Source: Pachyseris speciosa
Lineage: Eukaryota > Cnidaria > Anthozoa > Scleractinia > Pachyseridae
Length of the DNA stretch: 64,000 nucleotides
Direction of reading: 5' to 3'
Assembly (NCBI GenBank): GCA_016490735.1
Contig: JAEMWC010000126.1
Coordinates: forward strand, 1,197,501-1,261,500
In this document: positions 46,209 to 57,800 of the stretch, piece after piece
Layout: each line of letters opens with the position of its first letter
Numbering within the stretch: position 1 is the first letter of the stretch
Notes under the pieces: generated by a model
What the model saw: only the letters and a program-made list of their open reading frames with translations
The model's database searches: none
What the model was told of the DNA's origin: nothing
Made by a program: the position numbers and the translations under genes

Positions 46209-46555
46209 GGAATTTTGGACGCTTTTCTTTCGAGATTTCCGGTTCGAAATCGAATGGAACGGGCAAAGTTCCGGGAAAAGTTTCCGAAAATTTAGGAATA
46301 CGTTTTGAGTGCACCCTCTTTGCCGGAATTTCCAGAATTACCGAAATTTTCGTGTTCCATTCGCGATAGATATCGGTTTTAGTCTCCTTACCGGGCGTGA
46401 GCTCACATGGACAAGCGGAAAAACCAATAAGCGGACGAAGCACTTTCAGCATGTCAATGCACGTGACCTAGAATTCTGGGACGCGGTCGGACGCTTTCCA
46501 TTCGACCAGCGAAAATTCCGAAAATTTGTACCGGTTATTTTTGCTCAATGGAAAG
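46209..46555. mobile_element. Unclassified insert between LTR and LINE
   Basis: 347 bp of CG-containing sequence with self-complementary words (GGACGCTTTTC, GGACGCTTTCCATTCGACC, AATGGAAAGCGCC). Probably one or two small fold-back elements inserted with or after the LTR element. Confidence 0.4.
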
Positions 46556-47152
46556 CGCCCTTTGATTGATACTAACTTGAACTGGAAGAATCAAGTTGAT
46601 TATATTGCCAAAAAAGTGAGAAAAAGTGTGGGTATACTCTCTAAACTTCGTTATTACCTCGATATTTCTAGTTTGGCAAATCTTTATTATGCAATCATCT
46701 ACCCTTTCTTAATTTATGGGATAATTGCCTGGCGAAACACATATCCTACCACTCTTCAGTCAATTGTTGTCTTGCAAAAGAAAGATTTACGAATTATTAC
46801 TTTTTCAAAGTTCGATGAGCATTCAAGTCCTATATTTAAACAGCTAAAAATTGTCAAATTTAGTGATCTTGTTAAATATTGTGTTGCAATCTTTATGTAT
46901 AAGTTTCATAATCATCAATTACCATCGGTTTTTAACGATTTATTTATTCCAGTTGACAAAATTAATAGTCATAATACTCGCTTGGCCTGCAGACAAACTT
47001 ACTATTTACCTAAACCTCGAACTAATTATGGCATTTTCAATATACGCTTTCAAGTACCAAAAATCTGGAACTTAATCGAAGAAAATGTTAAAGCCCTGTC
47101 TATGAGTCAGTTTAAAAATGTTCTAAAAAACAAACTTCTTAGTGATTATTAA
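46556..47152 (+). pseudogene. LINE ORF2, 3' part
   Basis: Frame of about 198 residues to TAA 47150-47152: DTNLNWKNQVDYIAKKVRKS, YAIIYPFLIYGIIAWRNTYP, LQKKDLRIITF and so on. This is the region that follows RT in the same LINE as 42395-43051. The frame is uninterrupted, unlike the 5' part. Confidence 0.85.
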
Positions 47153-47480
47153 GACATCTTTTATTCACATGCTATTTTCTTTGTTTCTAATCAATAATCT
47201 TGCTAATACTGTGGGTGTTTTTGAGTGTGTGTTTTGTGTTTATGCCTGTGTCTGTTTTTCTGTGTGTGTTAGTGCATGTTCCCTGTGCGTGTTTTGCTCT
47301 ACTATACCTCTGATCCATTTCACTAATTTATTTTTATATCCTGCAATTATTAACCTTCAGGCATTTTTAACTCTTAATAGTTATTTCTGAAGGTCGGTAC
47401 CTTTTCTTATGTATTAATTTATATATTTTTGTATCAAAGAAAATTCAAGATACAATAAAGATGTTGTTGTTGTCTTGTTG
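47153..47480 (+). mobile_element. LINE 3' UTR and tail
   Basis: A/T-rich UTR ending ACAATAAAGATGTTGTTGTTG, a polyadenylation-like word followed by a short TTG tail, which is typical for the 3' end of this class of LINE. Confidence 0.65.
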
Positions 47481-47491
47481 TCCTTTCTTTG

Positions 47492-47690
47492 CGCGCCAAA
47501 TGCGCGGCTTAACAAAAATGCAAAGCCAGTAATGTTTCCTCGCTGTCAAGGGTTTGATTTGATTTCGTTCCGGTTGTTCCGGTGGCTTCGGCTGTTCCAG
47601 TTGTTCCGCTTTTCGTTCCAGTGGTTCTGGTTATTCCCTTACTGCGGTTTCGCTTCGGCGTTCCGAACTGCTGAAGTAGTTTCCATAACT
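47492..47690. repeat. GTTCC-rich inverted arm, right
   Basis: Inverse partner of 41752-41997, with repeated GTTCCGGTTGTTCCGGTGG and similar words. Confidence 0.65.
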
Positions 47691-49024
47691 GCGATGATCA
47701 ATCACGATTGTCATACATTCATTCTCACCCTCTTGACTGCTAACTAAGTTCTCACAATAGGAAATCGAAGGGTAATAAGTTGATTAATTATTGATTATTG
47801 CCGATGATCAATGACTAATCGATGAATAATCTATACGACTACGACACAAAATTTGCAGTCATTGATTTTTTGAAGTTTCCCTTTTACTCAAGATTTTGAC
47901 CAGAATGCCCCCTTACGAACTTTCTCCATTATTTAACCAGCTGATAAGCACTGATGTGTACCACCTGGACTCCATGCACTTTTCCTCGTATGGTTCTTTC
48001 CGCAACTTGGATAGACATCTGCCTGTATGTATCGAAAACCACTTCATCCCAATTCTCTTACGCTGGGAACCCTCGCGGAGAACCATCTACAGAAGCGAAG
48101 ATGCAATCATTCCATATGTTGTCTGGCCTTCTCCAACGTTCAACTTTTGAACAAGACTCACTGTTCCATCAGTGATAGTAGTTGAATTCTGTGGAAGGCT
48201 ATCAGCTAGATGGATGTCCTTCTTTAGGTAGCTAGCCAGTGCAGCTTTGTTGGTCTTCCGAGGGAACCCTTCTGACGTGGCGAGAGCCCATGGCAGTGGG
48301 CCTAGACTGTAATGGAGCAATTCGTTGATTTCAATCTTCCTATTCTGGCCCAGGATGATAATTCGTCCAAAGAGAGACCTATCAGCTTTCAGGATCATTG
48401 TTCGACGTCGGCTGTATTGAGTTGTGAAATTTGTTCTTTGGTTGTGTCGCTTCAAGCCTTTCCTCTCTGAACTGCTCATATGCCTTGCTTTCATCAAGTC
48501 TTGCCTCACACCACCAGATTCTTCTCTAGCGGTGGATATACTGACAAGCTGTTTACTTTCTATAAAGGGGTTGTTCCAGTTCTCAATTAGACTTTCTACT
48601 GCTGTTACTGCTTTCTCGTCTTTAACTTCCTTGTAGAAAGCATTTCGTCATGATGATGGGATGGACGCTTCACCTGAACCATGTCTCTCAGATGGGCAAG
48701 GAAAGAGCATCTGTATTCTAAGGTCAGACTGAATTTCGTGACTCCTCCACTTGTTTTCGTGTCCTTGTTGACAGTTACATTGGTCGTCTGGTCAACTCGG
48801 CTTCCTTGTGCAAGTTGAACAGCGAAACGTCCAGCCATGAAGTTGCAATAAATATCGGGGTGCTCTGAAGGAAGATTCATCATCTCTGCATGCGTAGCAT
48901 ACTAGTAGATACCTTGCATAGTTGATCTTGTCATAGGCAAAGCACCACAGTATCACCTGCCGAATGGCGAGGAGGCGCAACAGCCAGTTACCTTCTCGGG
49001 ATGCCCTTATCAGTCCCAAAAGCA

Positions 49025-49038
49025 CTTCTTCAACATAG
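49025..49038. other. 14-bp target site duplication, left
   Basis: CTTCTTCAACATAG, repeated exactly at 49854-49867, bracketing the retrozyme-like insertion within the decayed gene. Confidence 0.9.
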
Positions 49039-49111
49039 CTGAAGCCACTCAAAAGGCACTAAGGCCACATGGTAGCGGGCATTACCCCTTAAATCTACCA
49101 AAGCAAAGATT

Positions 49112-49192
49112 GAGCCCAAGCATTAGCAGCCATGGACAGCTGTTTCGGCCTTGTTAGGCCTCATCAGCATGGCATAGCTAATACTCAGGCTC
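49112..49192 (-). ncRNA. Hammerhead ribozyme, type I (inverted monomer)
   Basis: Identical in sequence to the copy at 49417-49497 but on the minus strand. Predicted self-cleavage lies between 49135 and 49134. Confidence 0.88.
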
Positions 49193-49416
49193 AAGTACCC
49201 ACATATCAATAAAACAAGCAATGAAATCGTAAAGCTTGTGGGATGTGGCTGGAGTGACAAGGATACTTCACAAATTAATGTGATCAAGTAAGCTGAAGCC
49301 ACTTGAGTGGCTTCAGCTTACTTGATCACATTAATTTGTGAAGTATCCTTGTCACTCCAGCCACATCCCACAAGCTTTACGATTTCATTGCTTGTTTTAT
49401 TGATATGTGGGTACTT

Positions 49417-49497
49417 GAGCCTGAGTATTAGCTATGCCATGCTGATGAGGCCTAACAAGGCCGAAACAGCTGTCCATGGCTGCTAATGCTTGGGCTC
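49417..49497 (+). ncRNA. Hammerhead ribozyme, type I
   Basis: All conserved parts are present. The core CUGAUGA (49442-49448) is followed by stem II GGCCU/AGGCC with loop AACA, then GAAA. A very short stem III (ACA/UGU, loop GC) follows, then the cleavage triplet GUC at 49472-49474. Stem I closes with 6 bp (GCCAUG/CAUGGC), an internal loop, and 14 further pairs (GAGCCUGAGUAUUA against UAAUGCUUGGGCUC, including G-U pairs). Short stem III is typical of Penelope and retrozyme hammerheads, which often act as dimers. Confidence 0.92.
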
Positions 49498-49668
49498 AAT
49501 CTTTGCTTTGGTAGATTTAAGGGGTAATGCCCGCTACCGTGGCCTTAGTGCCTTTTGAGTGGCTTCAGCTTACTTGATCACATTAATTTGTGAAGTATCC
49601 TTGTCACTCCAGCCACATCCCACATGCTTTACGATTTCATTGCTTGTTTTATTGATATGTGGGTACTT

Positions 49669-49749
49669 GAGCCTGAGTATTAGCTATGCCATGCTGATGA
49701 GGCCTAACAAGGCCGAAACAGCTGTCCATGGCTGCTAATGCTTGGGCTC
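49669..49749 (+). ncRNA. Hammerhead ribozyme, type I (second direct copy)
   Basis: Exactly 252 bp downstream of the previous copy, with the same core, stems and GUC site (cleavage after 49726). Cleavage at both sites would release a 252-nt RNA that could be circularised. Confidence 0.92.
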
Positions 49750-49853
49750 AATCTTTGCTTTGGTAGATTTAAGGGGTAATGCCCGCTACCATGTGGCCTT
49801 AGTGCCTTTTTAGTGGCTTCAGCTTACTTGATCACATTAATTTGTGAAGTATC

Positions 49854-49867
49854 CTTCTTCAACATAG
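49854..49867. other. 14-bp target site duplication, right
   Basis: CTTCTTCAACATAG, exact copy of 49025-49038; the decayed gene continues directly after it. Confidence 0.9.
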
Positions 49868-49935
49868 TCAAGGTATGACATCCAGAAACAACACAAATCT
49901 CCGTTGTCAGCAGGGTTTCTGGAAAAGAAGATACT

Positions 49936-50574
49936 GCGAAGCTATGTTGTTCCAACATCCTTAAAAACCGCAAAAATAGCAAACGATTTTTCCAAGAACA
50001 AACACGATATCAGCCATGCCGGAATCTCTTTGAAGTGTGATTTATTTTTTAAATCAAGAGAATATTCGTTACTCTATTTGTATTCGGCTTCTTTTTATAG
50101 TTCCTTGTCGTAAAAATCTCGGTTCTATTCATTGTAGGATTTCCCTACTGAAAACAAGCGAAAACATTTATTTTGTTCTGAATTAAACGAATAAACTAAG
50201 AATGGCTCTAAAATCTTTATTTTATTCATCCTCTCGAAATTTCTATTATTCTGTTCTTTTCATTTAATTAAGACTGAGACTGATCCGTGTGATCCGCCAT
50301 GACGAACACTACCAACATTGCGAAACGGTCTGTTTTGGAGGAAATTTTCCGGACTCGCGCCGCCAATTTGCCTGCTGTTAAAGTTGAAAGCTCTCCCTTC
50401 CAGTGTAATTGGCATTTGTTACTTTTAGTAATCAAACAAATAATGTTTTTGTTAAATCGGCGCCAAAAAATCAATATAATTTAAGATCTGGGAGAAGCAC
50501 ATATATCGAAATGTCGGGAACCGACAGGCATCAACGTTCCTTCATACCAAGAGCTCATAAACTTTGCGGAATAT
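49936..50574. other. Non-coding stretch
   Basis: No gene or bounded repeat recognised. Confidence 0.35.
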
Positions 50575-50576
50575 AA

Positions 50577-50665
<89 letters not shown>

Positions 50666-50682
50666 ATATATATATATGTTCA
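50575..50682. repeat. TA and TATG microsatellite
   Basis: About 30 TA dinucleotides, then six TATG tetramers, then more TA. Confidence 0.97.
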
Positions 50683-50805
50683 TAGTTTTTAATATGTTAT
50701 TACGATTATTATTTGCCATTTTTCTTGCATTTTTAATATTGTATTGCCATTGTATGTTTTTACTTAAGATGGTCAAATAAAGCGCATTATTATTATAAAC
50801 AGAGC
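50683..50805 (+). mobile_element. LINE-like 3' end
   Basis: Segment ending GTCAAATAAAGCGCATTATT plus short ATT repeats, the common form of a CR1/L2-type LINE 3' terminus. No coding part remains. Confidence 0.45.
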
Positions 50806-51775
50806 TAAATGTATCTGAAGCTAAGAGCTTATGGGTGTTTGTTTGCTCGACATTGATATTCATTTCCAACCACAACATTTTATACTGATTCTGAAGTAAA
50901 CAGCCAACACTGATTTAAAAGCTGTGTCCGGAAATTAAACACAAGGGAAGCCCATATTGGCAATGTCGGGCGGAATTTTGTCCAAAATTAAAGTAATGTT
51001 TTGTTACTGTTCTTTGGCATGTTCAAACTTCTATTTTTCGTTTTCAAATACGCTGTGGCTGTGATCATATCTGTTAACATCGTTTGCGAGTGCTGATTTT
51101 TTTGATGGAATGTTTTTAACTGGAAGGCCACAGGTTTAAAATTTTCGAGAATAATTTTTTTTAATCCAAAAAGAATCCTCCTTTAATCAATCAGACAAAA
51201 CAAGCGTATGATGTCTTTCACCTGGCTCTGAAATTCTCTACATTTTTCCTCAAAAAACACATCTTTGTCAATTTTCCTTTTTAGTATCACGACAAAATCT
51301 TTCTACAAATATATTTTGCTTCTTCCTTCGATCAACAAAGGCAAAATTAAAATATCGCACGAGCAAACAAGCTGTGTTAATAAACACCTATGACAATAAA
51401 AATGTTCTTGGGATCACTGACCAAATAATAATTTCTCCCGAGAGATACGCTCTCGTGTGACATAACACTGAGTTTGACCCCAGTCTCCAATGTCCTGTAG
51501 GAATTTTTAGCACATTGGCAAGTCTACACCCAGGGTACCAGCGCTTTGTGTTAACGTATTGTACCTTCAACGCTCAATTTTCGGCCGGCAGTCAACCTGG
51601 TTTGTGTGGGTTGTACTTTCTGAACAGTTCACTTTCCACGCGTTTTTCGATCAGGCTTTCAACTTGTTCATTCGACAACCGCGTCCTCTCCCCTTGAGTG
51701 AACCTGTTATTACCATCTGTCACGAAGTCTTCGGATCATTTTTTCGGGCGGCAGGCATCATTTCCAGCAAATGCG
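50806..51775. promoter_or_regulatory. Upstream region of the SGK3-like gene
   Basis: About 970 bp before the first coding exon. The last 250 bp are less A/T-rich and contain GGCCGGC and several CG dinucleotides, which would suit a 5' UTR and core promoter, but no TATA box or initiator can be assigned with confidence. Confidence 0.3.
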
Positions 51776-51847
51776 ATGTCCAAGCAGATCGATGTAACGG
51801 TACCTGACTCAGAAACGTTGAGCTCGGAGAAATCGAAGCGTTTCACG
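51776..51847 (+). CDS. SGK3: SGK3-like exon 1
   Basis: 24 codons, MSKQIDVTVPDSETLSSEKS then KRFT, donor GTAAGA at 51848. Phase 0. Confidence 0.82.
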
Positions 51848-54800
51848 GTAAGAACTGTTCTTGAAATTTTGCGTGTAAAGTTACAGCAGCTGGCTGCTAC
51901 GTGCGGCAAAATACGGTGCGCGCTCTTGTTAGCTTGCCGCTGATTATTCTCAAATGAAAACAAACAGCTAGACATGAATGATACGACAACACGCTGTCTT
52001 AGTTTGGTGGTGAGCGGTCACCGTCGCTACGAAAGGCAGCGGTGATTGTGAAGTATTGATCACCCGTTGTCGATTGGAAAACTTTGACAACACTAGGGGA
52101 AAGAACCGTGTTCGTCGTGTTCTCCTCTGCAGCTTGCAAACCGCGATCAAATTTCAAGTTGCCGTACGTACGTAGGCGTATACTTGCCACAATTTTTGCC
52201 GACAAAATCCATTTGGCATGGAGCTTATGTGAGCTTAAGATTATCGATTTTAGCTTCGGGTGTACATTTAATTTGCTAACCGAGTGAGAAGAAGGAACCG
52301 CACGCGCGTTTAAGTTAAGCTTGATTGTTGTTCACCTTGCAATTGCCTAACTAATTTATCATCATGTTTCTGGTGTCATGTTTGACATGACTTTATAAGG
52401 CTAATTGCCCAATGGTATCCATTCATTAAAATTTGATTACGAGGGAACATTTTTGCCAATATCCAACTCGCCGGTGAATATTTAAGCTGATTGTAAAGGC
52501 ACAGGCTTTGTAGTAGTTTAATGTGAATTCACGACAAATGCTCATGTGACACGAAAAAACGTTCACAAATCAAGCAACACATCATCAAATTAACATTGCC
52601 GATTGCACTCTTCTTGGCTTTATATTCAATTGGATCTTGAAGCACTGCCTTTGGAAAATAATTTTCCCATCGTCCGTTTTAAACATTTGGCTACTTCATT
52701 GTTCAGACTACTTACAGCCATGTTAGTGTTTTGCAGACTACATGTGTAATCTGTCAGAACCGATTTAAGCTTTTGTACATTAGGTCACACAAATTATTTG
52801 AAAGTTAAACTTAACTTGAGACTGACCGAGAATCAGCTTTGAATATCTAGCCTTGTTTTCCCGTGTAATTCTGGAATAGGTAAATTTGGATATTTAATTG
52901 AAAATGGCTGACCATTCAAAGCAGTTTGTCTTAGGGAAATTGTTGCTTACAAATATTTTGTTCATTTTATAAAAATATGTTGTCAAGATTGCTGTATGAG
53001 TTGTTTTTTTTTTGTTCAAAAATTAAACAAATCAGCAAAAAGCAATGTATTCTCTTCTTTGGTAATAAATTTTGCCTCTGTAGAAAGGTTCCTAAATGCT
53101 ATCAAGGCTTAAATTCTTCTGCTCCTTTTTCTCAGTTTTGACGAAAATACAGTTGTCAGTTGATTTTTAGTTTGTTATGTTTCCAGGGAAGCTTTGAACA
53201 AGCTTTTGTCTGATGAGAAAATATCCTTATTGTAGGCACACAGCCAGCCACAACATTAGTGCTGTTTTTAATAAAGAGGTATTATCGGTATCTGTCCCAA
53301 GATTATATATTTTGTCTGGTTGATTGTTGTTGACTTGAATTTCAACTTGTAACTTGTAGATGGATTATCTATTCAGATAATCTAAAGCTTTTATTAATTT
53401 ATGACATCTTGAAAAATACACTAAGCTGATTTATAATTTGATACTAGACAATGCAACTGGGAAAATTTACCTTTACTGCGCAAGCGAGTTCATTACACAC
53501 TGATAATGCATGTCTGTTATAAACAGGCAACATGTGTAGGTTGTATTTTTGCCAACATTCCTGGGAAGCTAAAAGAAAACCTTAGAATCAATGCTGCGTG
53601 TTTAAAAACTACGCAAAATTATTGTGGTTAACTTTTGTGGCTTAAATTTTTTGGGTTATTTAACTTGGCATTAACCTTGACCCTGTGGTTATTGACAAAA
53701 TTTCAATTTGTACTTTTATCTATATGAGAAATATTTGTGTAAGGAATTGTCTTTATCTAAACTAACCTTTAACCTCAATTTTAAAAGCATCCCCAATAAT
53801 GGGGTACATTTTATTTAGATTAAAATGCTAGAAATGCACTTCAATTTGTGCAGTGACATTTACTGACCAATGTGATTTTCATCATGCATTTGGGTGAGCT
53901 CCTAACCTGAAAATAATGGCAGCTACCTTAATCAACTTAGTGGCAATGAAACTCTTGTGGGGTGCATCATTACTTGTGCATTCTGCAGCTTTTCCTATCA
54001 TTTTAGGCATAATTATTCCCTTTTAACCAGATGGATTAACTACAGTTTCGATTGGCATATTATTTAACAATTAGATTATGAACTCGAAATTTCTATGGCG
54101 TGATAGCTGATGAGGGTGCAGCCTGAAATTTTCTTACGAGTGTAAATCTACTAGCTAGTCATTCAAAACTAAACAAGTAAATTATCTTTTAGTAAATCCT
54201 CCTCACAGAAATTTTTTAAATGTGAAGAAGCGACCAACATTTTGTTGACAACCACTACTCATGATAGAATGCTAGTAGATTTATACTTGGTACTAAATAA
54301 TACTTTTTGGATGTATGTTAAGGTACTGGTTAATTTAGGGAAAAAGTAGACTTTTAAAAGCTCTTCGTTCAGCTGTGTAAAGATGACAAAATAGCAGAGG
54401 TACCGGCCTGTACACTGTGTGGAAAAGTACATTGTACATCTGTCATCACAATTTTAAGTCTCAATTTCACAGGTTTTCTAAATATTGGAAGTGGCTGTTC
54501 TTTCTTTCTGTTACTTGTCACAAACAAAATTAATTCAACAAAACTACCTTTTTATTAGCAATAAGTTGCATAAGTTTCCCCTATGTTAGCATACATTAGG
54601 TAAAGTTTCTCTTTTGAATGAGGTCTGGTTTTGGTTGGTTAATTTGTAAAGGTATCTTCCTATTGTATGATTCCTGTTTGGTTTGACAACGGATAACTCC
54701 AGTTACTATTAAAAAAATAAAAGTGTTGATGGAAAAATAGTGATCACATTTTTGTAGAAGTTGTTGATCTGTTGGGCATGTAGTGGGCAGTGAGCATCAT

Positions 54801-57800
54801 GTTTACAGCAAACAGACATTTTCTGAAAAGAATGGACAAGAATATATTAAAAACCATGCAAAGCAATGTTCATGCTCACATTAGTAACTGCTCTTTCATG
54901 CATATTTAGGTTTTTGATTGCCTGCCCTTTTGAGGCCTATTTGTTTTCTGGTTATAACTGTTCCCTCTTGTCCTTTTAAATCAGCTCTTAATAAACTGCA
55001 TAAACTCCATTTTAAAGCTTAATTTAGTAAAATATGGGCAGACTTGAACTTAGATGTTTGTTTTGGCTGACCACATTTGCAATACATTTAGCCCTGGCAG
55101 TAAATGATATTTTGTTGACACTGAAAGTGTACAGACATAATGGAATCCAATTTCACCTTGCTGAACCTATTTTTAGTTGAAAGTGTACACCTTTTTATTA
55201 AGTACTATTTTGTTTTAAATAAATTACTCAGCTGTTATTAAAAGCCTACGGTCGGGATTTTTTCCCTTGTTATTTGAGTTAGATCCTTGGGTACCTACAT
55301 TGTACATAGAATAATGGCATGCTGACCATACCACAAAAGCTGGAATCCCTGGCTGCTTTTCGCATATCCCAACTTTCATAAAGAATTAGAAAAAAAAAAA
55401 CTTAAAAGATTACATTGGAATCAAATAAAATCTTCATTATTGTTTACGACCTCCTTGTTTGGGTGGTAGATTGCAACAAGAAGATCCAAGACCCATTCAT
55501 GAGTCGAAAACACTGAGGTATTCTTGGCAAGCTAGATTCACCAACTTCATAATTTATGCCAATGATAAAATTACTTTATGCCTTAATAATTACACAGCTG
55601 TTCCCTTGTTCAACACTTGAACCTTTACTGTTCTGCTTCTCAGCGAGTCAAATGCCGTTTCATGTTGTTTATGTTTATCAGTCGAGTCAGTGCCATGTGT
55701 TGTTCTTGGGAAGATGCACCACTACTTCCCTCTTCTCCTGTGGCAATGTTGAGGCAAAATGGAAATTTGTGTTGTAGAATTGCCCCATGGAGTATTCGAC
55801 GTTGAAGAAGGGGCTTAAGGAACAAGAAAGTACAGTAAACAAAAAGAAGAACGTTAATATGTTGTTGACTGGATGACAACAAGATTAATTAATAGTCAAA
55901 ATTTTAAGAAAAATTGCAGTGATGATTGTAGTATTGCAGGATGGCGTTTGATCAGCATGTTATCTATCCCCTTTTTTTTTTCAGGTCTACAAAGTTCTGA
56001 TTAAATTGCCTGATGGAAAGAGTTACTTCATTTTGAGAAGATACAATGAATTTCACCAAATGTGTGATAAGGTATGAATTTTGTCCATTTTTGGCGTGGT
56101 TTCAATCATTTGCATTGCTAAGTAAGTTAATTTTGTATTTATGTTGCAGGTAAAAATTAAATTCAGGTCAAAAATTTTTAAACTAGGTGGAAAATCAATT
56201 TCCTTTGTCTCTTAGCCCTAATTATGAATAATTAGGGCTAAGAGACAGAGAATTGAGCTTCAACCTAGGTTTTTTTTTTACCTGAATTTAATTTTGACCT
56301 GCAACATTTATGCCATATGGTTGTTACTTTTGCCTATAGTTAGGATTAAAATTAATAAATTACATAATGGATAGAGGGTTAGATAATATTTTCAGATTTC
56401 ATTACTTGTCCTCTTGTCTTATAGCTCAAAAAAATTTATCCCGATTTGCACATCAAACTGCCTGGAAAAAGACTACTTGGAAACAACTTTGATCCTGGTA
56501 AGATAATTATTGGGATTTGCTTACAGTCAAGTATAAATTTCTCAACCTTCTCATTCTCCACATGGCATGTTTTTACTTGGGCATGAAAGGGATGAAGTCT
56601 AGGATTCGGCTCTGTTCTTCTTTTTTTTAGTCTTCATATTGCGATTTTCCCAGTACACATGTCCAACACGCACCACTGCACAGAAGGGTTTAATAGAAGG
56701 TTGGTCATCTTCATGTGTCGCGCACATGACTTGAGTGACCTTTCATGCAGTTGAGTGACCTTACATGCAAAACTGCACGGAACGCCGAAAGATGTTTTCA
56801 AAGCTGACCTTCAGTTCTTTTTCATTTTTTCTGTAAGAGATTCTTCAATGAGTAATTTGGGAGGTTTCTCTGACCATATCTCGAAATTATCTTAAACCAT
56901 TCAATAAACGTTTTCTTTCTCAAACACTAGGTAGAAATATCCATCGAATGGTGAGATTAGTCATTTAGCAACAAATAAACTATTTTCACCTCCTTAACTA
57001 AGCTGAACATATGAACATTTTTTATGGTCTACTTGTCACCTGATTCTGCCTTTGGTGCAGATAACCCAGGTTCAACACACAGTTGGCAACCTCAGGGTGT
57101 TTTTCTGTTTTTATTGCTTTGTTTATTTGTTTGTTTGTGTTTTTGCAATTATTATTATTGTCATCAATGGTTGAGCTGCAAAGCAATTCGGCAATTTTAA
57201 AGGGATATTTGTTGACAGTGTTCTATGGATATTCACTTCAAGCAAAATAATAATTATTTTGCTTGAAGTGAATATTAATTATTAATAGACTCGAACATCA
57301 TGATTAGTGCAATGCGTCCGATGTAAGAAGGACAGACTTGTCTCTTTTTGCTTGTTTCTTGTCAAATTAGGGATACACACTGTATTTTTGCAGGTCCAAG
57401 TTTAGGCTAATTGTAGCCTCTTGTTTGGTTAGTCTTGGCATTTGAACCATAAATTGTGTTAGATGGGTATCAACAATTTTGTGATGGGCTGCATGTACAG
57501 CAGTGAAAATGCATTCATAAGAAGCAATAGTTACTGATTTGTAGTTTTGGTTTACTTGTGATGATGAAACTTTAACTGGACAGCTTTTCACAACCATTGG
57601 TACCCATAATATTATCTGTATTAAACAAGTATAAAACTGCAGCAATACTTGAATGTTAAAAAATTATTGCTAAGTGAAACACTTTTATTCCAGAGTTTAT
57701 CAAGATGAGGCGGGAGGGTCTCAATGATGTCACACAAAAGATTATCAGTCATCCAAAAGCCATTGACCAGTAAGAATCTAATTTATTTTAATTTGTTGTC

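Larger units (their letters stand above)
49039..49853. mobile_element. Retrozyme/Penelope-derived hammerhead element
   Basis: 815-bp insertion made of one inverted monomer (49039-49302), two direct monomers spaced 252 bp apart (about 49307-49558 and 49559-49810) and a partial fourth (to 49853). Monomers are nearly identical. Each full monomer contains a hammerhead ribozyme. Tandem hammerhead monomers of 170-400 bp with variable-length duplications describe animal retrozymes, thought to be mobilised by Penelope-like machinery (family knowledge). The head-to-head inverted first monomer gives a near-perfect palindrome centred near 49304. Confidence 0.85.
48087..49935 (-). pseudogene. Decayed multi-copy gene of unknown function
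   Basis: Minus-strand pieces in order: GDLCCFWMSYLD (about 49868-49915), YVEEVLLGLIRASREGNWLL and FAYDKINYARYL (48900-49024), DQTTNVTVNKDTKTSGG and SLTLEYRC (48605-48883), then KADRSLFGRIIILGQNRKIE and LLHYSLGPLPWALATSEGF (48087-48509). I recognise this as a family repeated in cnidarian and other animal genomes without known function; copy number suggests a mobile origin. Here it has several frameshifts and is split by an 815-bp insertion with a 14-bp target duplication. The 3' end is lost near 48087. Confidence 0.6.

Noticed and set aside
50555..50878. Ile/Tyr-repeat frame over the TA/TATG microsatellite
   Set aside because: Translation of simple repeats.
54107..54135. A further hammerhead-like CTGATGAG followed by a GAAA
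   Set aside because: Stem II would need G-U at the invariant G-C position, and no stem I or III pairing or cleavage triplet is apparent; a chance match.
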